Assembly: GCA_012521675.1 (NCBI GenBank)
Contig: JAAYLU010000118.1
Coordinates: 1 to 43,801 of the forward strand
Origin: Synergistaceae bacterium
GTDB lineage: Bacteria > Synergistota > Synergistia > Synergistales > Aminobacteriaceae
Direction: 5' to 3'
Length of the DNA: 43,801 bases
Below are positions 15,442 to 22,855 of the stretch, one piece after another. The position numbers were made by a program, and so were the translations under genes. Numbering within the stretch: the stretch's first letter is position 1; each line of letters begins with the position of its first letter. The notes beneath the pieces were generated by a model. That model had not been told where the DNA came from, searched no databases, and saw only the letters and a program-made list of their open reading frames with translations.

Positions 15442-16226
15442 CCGACCATGCTCCGGGGCGCTATGTAGGGGGCCCTCGCCCCCTCGCCGTCGAGGGCCAG
15501 GAATTCCGTGCCGAATATCTCGCGCAACAGGCTTGTGTCGGCGAAGAGGCGCGCCTCTCCGCTGTGCGCCAGCCTGCCCTCCTTGAGCGCGATCACCCTG
15601 TGCGCGCTGCGCAGGGCGGGGTTGACGTCGTGAGTGACCATGACCACCGAGATGCCGCGCTCCCTGTTGACCCGGTCGACCAGGGCAGCTGCCTCGGCCT
15701 GGCTTCGGTAGTCGAGCGAGGTCGCGGGCTCATCCAGGAAGAGCATCTCCGACGTCTGGGCCAGAGCCGCCGCCAGCAGCGCCCTCTGCCTCTCGCCGCC
15801 GCTGAGGCTGAACATGCGCCGCTCCGCCAGCCCCGATATCTCCGTCAGGTGAAGCGCTTCGTCGACTATCTCCCGGTCGCGCGGGCTCTCTCCGCCGAAC
15901 GGCTGTATCCAGGCGTAACGGGAGAGGGAGACGAAGTCCCTCACCGAGAAGGGAAGCATGTCCGTGCCGGTCTGCGGAATCCACGCGATCTTGCGGGCGA
16001 TCTCGCGACCCGACAGTTTGCCGAGCGGCCTGCCCTCCAGCAGCACCTCCCCCGAGGTCGGCCTGATCAGTCCGCCGAGGCACTTCAGAAGGCTGCTCTT
16101 CCCGGCGCCGTTCGGCCCGATCACGGCCACGAACTCCCCCCTGCCGACCGACAGGGAGATGCCCTCCAGGATGACGGAGCCGGACAGGGACAGTCCGACA
16201 GAGCGGGCCTCAAGCAGGGGCGTCAT
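15438..16226 (-). CDS. btuD: BtuD/FepC-type ABC ATPase
   Basis: 262 residues. Walker A GPNGAGKSS (37-45), Q-loop in WIPQTG, signature FSLSGGERQRALLAAALAQ, Walker B MLFLDEPATSLD and switch His in VVMVTHDVNPAL are all intact. It drives the type II importer formed with the preceding and following products. The ATG at 16226 has GGGAGG 8 bases upstream and overlaps the btuF stop as ATGA. Confidence 0.93.
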   Translation of the reverse strand: MTPLLEARSVGLSLSGSVILEGISLSVGRGEFVAVIGPNGAGKSSLLKCLGGLIRPTSGEVLLEGRPLGKLSGREIARKIAWIPQTGTDMLPFSVRDFVSLSRYAWIQPFGGESPRDREIVDEALHLTEISGLAERRMFSLSGGERQRALLAAALAQTSEMLFLDEPATSLDYRSQAEAAALVDRVNRERGISVVMVTHDVNPALRSAHRVIALKEGRLAHSGEARLFADTSLLREIFGTEFLALDGEGARAPYIAPRSMVG

Positions 16227-17134
16227 CGCGATACCTCCCGTTCGGGATGGACTATCTCCGCAAGTGCGCGCAGGATGCGCCACATCTCCGGCCCCGGTCG
16301 CAGGAAGACCGTCCCCTCCAGCACGTGCACCCGCCCATCCCTCGCCGCGCGAGTGTCCGCGCTGTCCACCCACTGGCGCTTCAGCCGCTCCGTGTCGAAG
16401 ACAAGGTCCTCGTCGACCGGCTCCATCGAGTGGTAGTAGCCTCGGTCGCCGACCAGGTCGATGATCACGTCCGGGTCGACCTTCGCCAGCCCCTCGGGGG
16501 AGAGCATCGGATAGGGGGATCCCCCCGGCGGAACAGCGTTGACCCCGCCCGCCAGCTCCAGCAGCTCGTCGTAGAAAGTGCCGCGCCCCGCCGCGTAGAA
16601 TGCCGATATGCTCGGCTCCGACAGCTCGCGCGACACGCACATCAGCACCCGTGTACGTTCGCTCCCCTCGGTCGTGCCCTCGGCAGCGCGCGAGATCTCC
16701 CGGCGCAGCTTTCCCATCATCTCCGATGCCTCCTGGGAGGCGTCGCAGACCAGGCCAAGCTCCTCGATGGAGGCCAGCACCTCCTCCAGAGTGGACTGCC
16801 GCAGCATCACGTACGGAATGCCCAGCTGTTCAAACTGCGGGGCGAACTGGGCGTGTATGTCCTGCATCACGACCAGGTCGGTCTCCATCGCCAGCAGCGA
16901 TTCCAGCCCGAATGCCGCGAACCCGCCGATCTGCGGCTTCAGGCGGGCCTCCTCCGGCGTGTCGCAGAACTCCGTCACCGCGGCGATTCTGTCGCCTTGT
17001 CCGAGCGCGAACAGAATCTCCGTGCCGACGGGCGTCAGCGACACTATCCTGTTCGGCGCCGCCGCGAGGGGCGAGGTGAAGAGGGTCGCCGCCAGGATCA
17101 GCGCACTTATCCGGACTTTGGTGCTGATTCGCAT
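16223..17134 (-). CDS. btuF: BtuF-type periplasmic substrate-binding protein
   Basis: 303 residues: signal peptide about 1-26 (ISALILAATLFTSPLAAA), then the class III binding fold: NRIVSLTPVGTEILFALGQG, VTEFCDTPEEA, LLAMETDLVVMQD, a long backbone helix, SPEGLAKVDPDVIIDLVGDRG and FLRPGPEMWRILRALAEIVHP. First gene of the riboswitch-controlled operon. The ATG at 17134 is chosen because GGAGGAAAG lies 9 bases upstream; that Shine-Dalgarno directly touches the T tract of the attenuator terminator. Confidence 0.88.
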   Translation of the reverse strand: MRISTKVRISALILAATLFTSPLAAAPNRIVSLTPVGTEILFALGQGDRIAAVTEFCDTPEEARLKPQIGGFAAFGLESLLAMETDLVVMQDIHAQFAPQFEQLGIPYVMLRQSTLEEVLASIEELGLVCDASQEASEMMGKLRREISRAAEGTTEGSERTRVLMCVSRELSEPSISAFYAAGRGTFYDELLELAGGVNAVPPGGSPYPMLSPEGLAKVDPDVIIDLVGDRGYYHSMEPVDEDLVFDTERLKRQWVDSADTRAARDGRVHVLEGTVFLRPGPEMWRILRALAEIVHPEREVSR

Positions 17135-17148
17135 CGACTCTTTCCTCC

Positions 17149-17178
17149 AAAAAATGAGGAGGCCCGCGGGCCTCCTCA
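17149..17178 (-). terminator. Riboswitch-linked attenuator terminator
   Basis: A perfect 24-base palindrome (17155-17178; halves TGAGGAGGCCCG and complement) followed on the minus strand by six Ts (17149-17154) and then immediately by the btuF GGAGG. It lies between the cobalamin riboswitch and the first gene, the position expected for ligand-controlled termination. Confidence 0.85.
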
Positions 17179-17204
17179 AGTGATAAAAAACAGGGTGATA
17201 CATG

Positions 17205-17330
17205 CCCGCGCACAACACCCAAATGCCCTCCGGCGATTTTCTGGCTCCCGGAATTCAGTCCGGTCACAGTGGCGGGGCCGCTCCGGTTTTTCACCGGATT
17301 GCTCGACGGAGAACGCATATTCTCTTTTTA
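17205..17330 (-). promoter_or_regulatory. Cobalamin riboswitch
   Basis: On the minus strand the leader carries the conserved core of the cobalamin aptamer: AATCCGGTGAAAAACCGGAG, then CGGCCCCGCCACTGTGACCG, then GGGAGCCAGAAAATCGCC matching the B12-box position, with paired segments around them. The known class represses downstream genes when adenosyl- or other cobalamins bind. Here it precedes a terminator and an ABC/TonB uptake operon, so uptake should be on when cobalamin is scarce. Exact limits are approximate. Confidence 0.9.
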
Positions 17331-17337
17331 CGGTCTA

Positions 17338-17366
17338 ATTCTAGGCCCTCGGGGGACTCGAGTCAA
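17338..17366 (-). promoter_or_regulatory. Promoter of the cobalamin operon
   Basis: TTGACT (17361-17366), a 17-base spacer and TAGAAT (17338-17343) on the minus strand. The -35 box contains the TGA stop codon of aroB (17363-17365). Transcription would begin near 17330, right at the start of the riboswitch. Confidence 0.75.
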
Positions 17367-18484
17367 TGGGGAAAAGGATGGATTCTTCCGTCTCCGAACT
17401 CCACCTCGTAGGCTTTGCGCAATTCGTCATGCGAGATCGAAAGGAGGGCGCATCTCTCGTTCGAGCGGGGCAGGACCATCAGGGGGGTGCCGGAGCGGAA
17501 CTTCTTGTCTCGTGCCAGGAAGGGGGCGATCTCCTCCCACGTCATGTCGGGGCGGTGAGGAATCCTCAGGGCAGTCAGGAGACTATCGAGCCGGGATAGA
17601 GTCTCCTCGTGCAACATTTCCTTCTTGACGGAGAGGCGGGCTGCTACCATCATACCGGCAGCTACAGCGTCCCCATGCCTCCAGCGGAAGCCCGAGGCGG
17701 CCTCGAGCGCGTGCCCGACAGTGTGTCCCAGGTTCAGCCGCGCGCGAACCCCCGTCGTCTCGTGCTCGTCCTCGTTCACGACGGCCAGCTTCATCCGCGA
17801 GCACTCTGCCACCAGAATTTTAAGCGCTGGCAACGCCCTGCGCAGCACGGGGCGCGCATTCTCCTCCAGCCAGCCGAAGAAGCTCCACTCCTCGCCGAGG
17901 CCGTACTTGACCGCCTCCGCAAGCCCCTGTCTGAAGTCCTCGTCCGTCTGGGAGCGCAGACAGCCAACGTCGGACACCACCCACTCGGCCGGGTGGAATG
18001 CGCCGACCAGGTTCTTGCCCTCCGGAAGGTTCACCGCCGTCTTGCCGCCTATTGCACTGTCTATCTGGGCCAGCAGGGTGGTAGGGCACTGTATCAGAGC
18101 GACTCCCCGCATCCACGTGGCCGCGGCGAAGCCGGCCGTGTCGCCCACAACACCGCCTCCCAGGGCTACGATGCTTCCGTACCGGTCCACGCCGGCTGCT
18201 GCCAGGGAGGAGTAGATCCTTGACAGGCTGTCCAAGCTCTTGGCATCCTCCCCTCGCGGCAGAGTGAAGAGCCCGCGCCGATCGCCCAGGAAGTCCGCGA
18301 ACAGCGGGCCTGTTATCTCGTCGGCGACCACGAACGGGAGGGATTTTAGCCCTACGATACGAGGCAGCTGCGACAGCAATCCCTCTCCGACAACAATTGT
18401 GGTGGCGGCGCCCTGTCGCAGCAGCACGCGATCTTCGGCCTCCTGCGCGCAGCGTCGAGTCACCTGGCAATCGGCATCTGCCAT
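17363..18484 (-). CDS. aroB: 3-dehydroquinate synthase
   Basis: 373 residues. Converts DAHP to 3-dehydroquinate, step two of the shikimate pathway, using NAD and a divalent metal. Visible are the NAD-binding GGGVVGDTAGFAAATWMRGV, TTLLAQIDSAIGGKTAVNL, the metal ligands Glu in LAEAVKYG, His in LNLGHTVGHALE and a later His in RHGDAVAAGM. The ATG at 18484 has AGGAGG 8 bases upstream; the start overlaps the end of the DAHP synthase gene by 25 bases, so the first two shikimate enzymes are co-translated and both governed by the aromatic leader upstream. Confidence 0.95.
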   Translation of the reverse strand: MADADCQVTRRCAQEAEDRVLLRQGAATTIVVGEGLLSQLPRIVGLKSLPFVVADEITGPLFADFLGDRRGLFTLPRGEDAKSLDSLSRIYSSLAAAGVDRYGSIVALGGGVVGDTAGFAAATWMRGVALIQCPTTLLAQIDSAIGGKTAVNLPEGKNLVGAFHPAEWVVSDVGCLRSQTDEDFRQGLAEAVKYGLGEEWSFFGWLEENARPVLRRALPALKILVAECSRMKLAVVNEDEHETTGVRARLNLGHTVGHALEAASGFRWRHGDAVAAGMMVAARLSVKKEMLHEETLSRLDSLLTALRIPHRPDMTWEEIAPFLARDKKFRSGTPLMVLPRSNERCALLSISHDELRKAYEVEFGDGRIHPFPH

Positions 18485-19506
18485 GATGGGGCCTCCTCTT
18501 GCAGCGCGTTTATAAGCCGGGACGTTCGCGACATCAGGTTGGCGAAGTCGTCGAGCGTCAGCGACTGCGGTCCGTCGCACAGCGCCGTCTCCGGGGAGCA
18601 GTGGACCTCGAGAATCAGTCCGTCGGCTCCGGCGGCGAGAGCGGCGAGGCTCATGGGCGCTACGAGCTCGCGCCTGCCGGTGGCGTGGCTTGGGTCCACG
18701 ACGATAGGCAGGTGGGTCAGCGATTTAACCAGCGGAACTATGCTAAGGTCGAGCGTGTTGCGCGTGCTCTTGTCGAAGCTGCGTATCCCCCTCTCGCAGA
18801 GTATCACCCGCTCGTTGCCACCGGCGAGGATGTACTCCGCCGCCTGCAGCCACTCGTCCACTGTGGCGGACATTCCGCGCTTCAGCAGCACCGGCCTGTC
18901 CAGCTCGCCCAGAGTCCGAAGAAGGGGGTAGTTCTGCATGTTGCGGGTCCCCACCTGGAGGATGTCGATGTGCGGAGCGATCCATTCAGCCTCCTCCGGA
19001 GACATGACCTCCGTGATCACCGGCAGCTCGGTTGCAGCGCGAGCCTCCTTCAACAGTGCTATTCCCTCGCTGCCGAGCCCCTGGAATGCGTAGGGGTGGG
19101 AGCGCGGCTTGAACGCCCCTCCGCGCAGCACGTGGGCCCCCTCGCGGCTCACTCCCCTGGCCGTGTCCATCAGCTGCGCCCTATTCTCCACCGCGCAGGG
19201 GCCGGCCATTATCACGGGTTCGCCATCGCCGATCCACAGCCCCGGTGCCAGCTCCATCGGGCGCGGGTCGCCCCCTATCTCCCTGCTGGCGAGGGGGTAG
19301 CAGCAGGACGTGACTCGTACGCTGCTCACGCCCGCAAGCCCCTCGAAGGCCTCCGAGTCCGCGGTCGCCGAGACGTCGGCCGACATCACGTACGACCGCC
19401 CGCCCCCCGGAGCGACCCTGTAACCGCGACCAGCCTCCGCGAGCGATTCGCACACTCTGTCCAGGTCCCTTCCAGTGCTGCCGTCCGCCATCTCGACCAC
19501 CATCAT
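18460..19506 (-). CDS. aroF: DAHP synthase (3-deoxy-7-phosphoheptulonate synthase), type I-beta
   Basis: 348 residues. Condenses PEP and erythrose 4-phosphate to DAHP, the first step of aromatic biosynthesis. An N-terminal ferredoxin-like domain (about 1-75, VVEMADGSTGRDLDRVCESL) as in the Thermotoga-type enzyme is where Tyr feedback inhibition occurs in relatives. The barrel shows GPCAVENRAQ (metal Cys), LRGGAFKPRSHPYAFQGLG, VGTRNMQNYPLLRTLG, PVLLKRGMSATVDEWL, ILCERGIRSF, VVDPSHATGRRE (metal His) and EVHCSPETALCDGPQSL (metal Glu and Asp). GGAGG lies ahead of the ATG at 19506; a second ATG follows directly. Preceded by a transcription attenuator with an aromatic leader peptide. Confidence 0.95.
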   Translation of the reverse strand: MMVVEMADGSTGRDLDRVCESLAEAGRGYRVAPGGGRSYVMSADVSATADSEAFEGLAGVSSVRVTSCCYPLASREIGGDPRPMELAPGLWIGDGEPVIMAGPCAVENRAQLMDTARGVSREGAHVLRGGAFKPRSHPYAFQGLGSEGIALLKEARAATELPVITEVMSPEEAEWIAPHIDILQVGTRNMQNYPLLRTLGELDRPVLLKRGMSATVDEWLQAAEYILAGGNERVILCERGIRSFDKSTRNTLDLSIVPLVKSLTHLPIVVDPSHATGRRELVAPMSLAALAAGADGLILEVHCSPETALCDGPQSLTLDDFANLMSRTSRLINALQEEAPSWQMPIAR

Positions 19507-19541
19507 GTCCTTCTCCTCCTTTTTTGATATGTCCATAAGAC

Positions 19542-19577
19542 AAAAAACCGGAACCGGGCGTAGAAACCCGGTTCCGG
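19542..19577 (-). terminator. Attenuator terminator in the aroF leader
   Basis: Minus strand CCGGAACCGGG (19577-19567), 8-base loop, exact complement (19558-19548) and six Ts (19547-19542). It ends 36 bases before the aroF start and would stop transcripts before the structural genes. Confidence 0.88.
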
Positions 19578-19584
19578 CCTATAT

Positions 19585-19645
19585 CTTCTTTTTGCTCCGC
19601 CTGGTCCTGTCCCTTGCTAGACAGGAGAGGGCGGATATAAAGAAG
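19585..19645 (-). promoter_or_regulatory. Candidate antiterminator/pause hairpin of the aroF leader
   Basis: Three successive complementary blocks on the minus strand pair in order: CTTCTTT (19645-19639) with AAAGAAG (19591-19585), TCCGCC (19635-19630) with GGCGGA (19601-19596), and TCCTGTC (19626-19620) with GACAGGA (19611-19605). The loop holds the leader stop codon TAG. Outer bases CGG/CCG could extend the stem into the 5' arm of the terminator, the required competition for attenuation. The pairing scheme is my reading, not a computed fold. Confidence 0.55.
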
Positions 19646-19772
19646 CCGAAGACGGATCTCTACGCGAACATTGGCCGGTGGCGTAATAATACAGCCACAG
19701 GCCGCCAGTAAACGCGAACGCAAAGAATCCGCCGTCTGCTGCGAAGTTCGTGTTCATGGCCCTGCTCGCCAT
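19617..19772 (-). CDS. Aromatic-rich leader peptide of the aroF-aroB attenuator
   Basis: A 51-codon frame from ATG at 19772 (AAGGGAG about 9 bases upstream; a second in-frame ATG at 19757) with the block FFAFAFTGGLWLYYY: Phe, Phe, Phe, Phe, Trp and three consecutive Tyr in fifteen codons, after an earlier Phe. It lies between a sigma70-type promoter and the attenuator terminator of the DAHP synthase operon. Leader peptides such as PheL, TrpL and the tyrosine equivalents use runs of the end-product codon to stall the ribosome; a block containing all three aromatic codons ahead of the first common enzyme fits a general aromatic sensor. Not expected to have a function as a protein. Confidence 0.75.
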   Translation of the reverse strand: MASRAMNTNFAADGGFFAFAFTGGLWLYYYATGQCSRRDPSSASLYPPSPV

Positions 19773-19824
19773 CGCGACCGTCTCCCTTCCTGAATAATCC
19801 CCCCTCGGGGGCTGTTGGGTGAAC

Positions 19825-19853
19825 ATGCTAGACCAGTAAACGCTATTTGTCAA
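19825..19853 (-). promoter_or_regulatory. Promoter of the aroF leader
   Basis: Perfect TTGACA (19853-19848), 17-base spacer, TAGCAT (19830-19825) on the minus strand. Transcription would start near 19818, about 45 bases before the leader-peptide ATG. Confidence 0.8.
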
Positions 19854-19888
19854 GTCCAAAATCGCGATTTATTACGGGAAAGTGATAA

Positions 19889-19930
19889 TGTCATCCCGAA
19901 CGCCCGACGGCACAGCTCCGCAAGACCCGG
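19889..19930. repeat. Dispersed repeat copy d (short fragment)
   Basis: TGTCATCCCGAACGCCCGAC, then GGCACAGCTCCGCAAGACCC. Only the left end of the element is recognisable. It abuts the stop codon of the glycosyltransferase gene at 19932. Confidence 0.45.
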
Positions 19931-19931
19931 A

Positions 19932-21188
19932 CTACAGCGATTGCAGGTAGCCGCAGAACTCCCCGTAGTTCGTGGCGGCGTTAAAACACTTATTCCATCT
20001 CCTGTATGCCGCCTCTCTCCTGTTCTTCCTGTCTTTTTTCGGCTCGTTCAGCATGAGGCTCAGACTCTCCGCGATTCCCGCGGACGTAACGTCCCTGGGC
20101 ATGAGAAGTCCGCCTCCGTCGCCGTCATGGACGAGCTCCGAGGTTCCTCCCACGTCGGTCGCGACTGTCGGAATCCCTCTGCTGGACGCCTCCATGATCG
20201 ACACCGGGATCCCCTCCGACGAGCTTGCGTTGAGAAAGACGTCCACCGGGTTCGTGTCGTAGTAGTTCAGCACCTCTCTGTTGGGAAGCTCCCCCTTGAA
20301 TTCGATGCGGATGTGGGGTTTCTCCTTCATGATGTCAGCCGCAAGTCTCCTGACTTCAGGAAGCTGTGGCCCGTCTCCGATGTGGGTCCAGAGGACAGGG
20401 TAGTCCAGTTGTCCGATGGCCTCCGCCATGAGCGGCAATCTCTTTATCGGCCTCGCGAAGGAGCAGGAAGCCACGCGAGCCACTCCGTCGGCAGAGGGCC
20501 GCGAGATCCCTCCACCGTGCACGCCGAGGAGGGAGGTCCTTATGTCGCCTCTGGCGATGCCGCCGTATTTTCCCTTGATGTAGCTGGTTCCGTGGTCGGA
20601 TACAGGAAGCACCGCGTCCAGTCTTGAGACCAGGTAGTTCTGGAAGGGACAGTAGTTCAGGTCGTTCTCCTCTTCGTACAGATCGAACCTGTGAGACCTG
20701 GCGGCAAGGGGCGCGGGACGCCCCAGTCGGTCGAGCGCGAGCTGAGCCGCCAGAGCGGAGGTGGAAAGCCAGTAGCTGTAGACAACCGAGGGCTTATGGC
20801 GAACGATCAATTCCTCTATCGCCGGAGCGATATAGCCGGCAACCGCGGCTTGCCGCAGCATCGCCGGAAGCGCCCTGCTCTTTCGCATGATCGCCTTCCT
20901 ACGGGAGAGGGCCTCCTCTCCAACGGCATGAATGCCTCTGGGCAGAGAGACAGCGCCTATTGCGATCTTCTCGAGGAGCCCCCGCCTGCCTCCGTTCAGC
21001 AGACGTCGCACGTCGTCCGCGACGATAACGTTTTCGGGAACGGCGCGAGGCGGTCTTGTGTCGTCCCCGCCCATCGGGACGACGCAGACAGTGTCGAAGG
21101 CCTCGGCCAGGTACGGTATCTCGTTCTCGATGAAAAACTCCGCGGGGTAGTACGGGTAGGAGCTGGTCAGAAAGAGAAGGGTTTTCAT
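19932..21188 (-). CDS. Glycosyltransferase, GT4 family
   Basis: 418 residues with the GT-B fold. The N-terminal half begins LLFLTSSYPYYPAEFFIENE as in family-4 sugar transferases of the WcaL/exopolysaccharide type; the C-terminal half has SFARPIKRLPLMAEAI, the nucleotide-sugar site with EGIPVSIMEA (E-x7-E motif, both Glu present) and GIPTVATDVGGTSELV. It probably adds a hexose to a cell-surface polysaccharide or lipid carrier. No other polysaccharide genes are adjacent. Weak AGAGG ahead of the ATG; lies 29 bases after the acetamidase gene on the same strand, so the two may share a transcript although no functional link is obvious. Confidence 0.85.
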   Translation of the reverse strand: MKTLLFLTSSYPYYPAEFFIENEIPYLAEAFDTVCVVPMGGDDTRPPRAVPENVIVADDVRRLLNGGRRGLLEKIAIGAVSLPRGIHAVGEEALSRRKAIMRKSRALPAMLRQAAVAGYIAPAIEELIVRHKPSVVYSYWLSTSALAAQLALDRLGRPAPLAARSHRFDLYEEENDLNYCPFQNYLVSRLDAVLPVSDHGTSYIKGKYGGIARGDIRTSLLGVHGGGISRPSADGVARVASCSFARPIKRLPLMAEAIGQLDYPVLWTHIGDGPQLPEVRRLAADIMKEKPHIRIEFKGELPNREVLNYYDTNPVDVFLNASSSEGIPVSIMEASSRGIPTVATDVGGTSELVHDGDGGGLLMPRDVTSAGIAESLSLMLNEPKKDRKNRREAAYRRWNKCFNAATNYGEFCGYLQSL

Positions 21189-21217
21189 ACTATGCCGTGC
21201 CTCTGTTCCTTAAGGGA

Positions 21218-22114
21218 TTACGGGAGGGGGGCCAGGCGCGGCATGCTCGGCTCCATCGGTGCGCCCACTCGCAGCACCATGTCGAAGTCGCTCGGCTTGC
21301 AGCTCTGGCAGATGGCGGAGTCCCCCCTGGCCGCGAGGTAGAGGGCGGCGTCCGTGTCGTCCCACCCCCATGCTGCGGTGATCAGACGCTGAATCTGGCG
21401 AGCGGCGTCGCGCTGAACAGAGACGAATTCGGGCCCGCTCGCCACGGCGTGCAGCATGCCGCGCGATTCCACCAGCGGCCAGTCGATCTGGAAGTCCTTG
21501 ACCAGCCCCAGGCGCACTATCACGCTTCCGGCTATCTCGACCCCCGAGCCGCCTATCTCCCCGTCGCCCATCGATGCATGCAGGTCGCCCAGCTGAAAGA
21601 GGGCGCCCTCTGTCCGCACGGGAAAGTAGGCTCTCGCTCCCGCCTCGATCAGCTTGCAGTCCATGTTTCCCCCGTGAGGTCCCGGGTCCTCGCACGCTAC
21701 CTCGCCGCTCGCCGGGGCGGTCCCCATTACCCCCACCATCGGCCGCGCGGGGAAGAGCAGGTCCTTGAAGCGCAGCACTCCGTCCAGGACCTCTACCTCC
21801 CTGGTGCGGAGCTCGCACCAGTCGCCCATCGGCCCATAGCCGGGCATGGTGCACAGATAGCCCCTGTCGGCGATGTCGATCGACAGGATCTCGGCGCATA
21901 GAGCGTCGCCCGGCTCCGCTCCCTCGACGTACACCGGTCCGGCGGTCGGGTTGAGCTTGCTGAAGTCTATCTCGGTCGTCAGGACCGACTCGTCCGTGAT
22001 CTGTCCGCAGAAGCAGTCCTGGACGACGAAGCGCACCGTGTCGCCGGGCCGAACCCTTGCGACGGGCGGGTGGTCCGGCGAGAACGAGAATACCGAGTCG
22101 GAGACTGTTATCAT
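21218..22114 (-). CDS. Acetamidase/formamidase family protein
   Basis: 298 residues of the FmdA/AmdA family. Landmarks are VRPGDTVRFVVQDCFCGQIT, NPTAGPVYVEGAEPGDAL, GYGPMGDW, ARPMVGVMGTAPASGE, GPHGGNMDCKLIEAGARAYF, LFQLGDLHASMGDGEIGGSG with the conserved His and acidic residues, and ESRGMLH. Hydrolyses short amides to ammonia and the acid, plausible for an amino-acid fermenter. GGGAGG lies 8 bases before the ATG. Confidence 0.9.
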   Translation of the reverse strand: MITVSDSVFSFSPDHPPVARVRPGDTVRFVVQDCFCGQITDESVLTTEIDFSKLNPTAGPVYVEGAEPGDALCAEILSIDIADRGYLCTMPGYGPMGDWCELRTREVEVLDGVLRFKDLLFPARPMVGVMGTAPASGEVACEDPGPHGGNMDCKLIEAGARAYFPVRTEGALFQLGDLHASMGDGEIGGSGVEIAGSVIVRLGLVKDFQIDWPLVESRGMLHAVASGPEFVSVQRDAARQIQRLITAAWGWDDTDAALYLAARGDSAICQSCKPSDFDMVLRVGAPMEPSMPRLAPLP

Positions 22115-22252
22115 TGCTGTACCTCCCGGTTGATTGCTTTCGGCTATTGTAGCAGAAAAGGGAGCGGATGCCGCGTTCTCTTCGGTGATATACTTGGGCG
22201 TGAAAGGGCGTTAAGTCAAGTTTTTTATCATTCTTCAGGGGAGGCGACAAGA

Positions 22253-22714
22253 ATGAAGAGAGTGGTTGTGCCCATCGACGGCAGCGATACCAGCAAGGGC
22301 GTGGTGGACTACGCGATCTACTACGCCAACAGGGAGGAGGCGGCGGAGATGCTCTTCCTGCACGTGATGACGATACTGGAGCACGAACCGGTCTTCTACG
22401 GGGAGGCCGAGGTGATACTGCCCCCGTCCGACGACACGGTGAAGGAGGAGTTCCGGAAGTTCATCGAAGAGCGAATGGAGGTCGCCGGCCAGAGGATTCC
22501 GAGGATGTCCATATCGGTGCGCAAGGGGAGGGTCTACGACCAGATAGTCCGATTCGCCGAGGAGGAGGACGCGGACATCATCATGATCGGTCACCGGGGC
22601 TTGAGCCCGATGCAGCGCTTCTTCCTGGGCAGCGTGGCGGCGAAGGTCGTCGCCCAGGCGCCGTGCAGCGTGTACGTGCACCGGCCGAAGGAGAAGAGGG
22701 AGGATTATCGGTAG
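22253..22714 (+). CDS. Universal stress protein, UspA family
   Basis: 153 residues. MKRVVVPIDGSD is the canonical first strand; the ATP-binding motif G-2x-G-9x-G-(S/T) is complete: GHRG at 113-116 and G126-S127 in FFLGSVAAKVV. It is therefore of the ATP-binding type. GGGGAGG lies ahead of the ATG at 22253. Single gene, divergent from the acetamidase. Confidence 0.92.
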   Translation: MKRVVVPIDGSDTSKGVVDYAIYYANREEAAEMLFLHVMTILEHEPVFYGEAEVILPPSDDTVKEEFRKFIEERMEVAGQRIPRMSISVRKGRVYDQIVRFAEEEDADIIMIGHRGLSPMQRFFLGSVAAKVVAQAPCSVYVHRPKEKREDYR

Positions 22715-22855
22715 AGCCGCGCCATTGCGTGTATGGTGCAAAATACATTTTGCGGCGCGGACATACGAGGGCGAAGGTGGTACAATAGGAATACAATTTG
22801 AAGGGGAGGGCGCTAGCGCTAGCCCTAATAATCCTGGAAGGGAAGTTGATGTCCG

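Noticed and set aside
22748-22763. Inverted repeat GCAAAATACATTTTGC downstream of the UspA gene as terminator
   Set aside because: The stem is short and AT-rich and no T tract follows; support is too weak to list it as a terminator.
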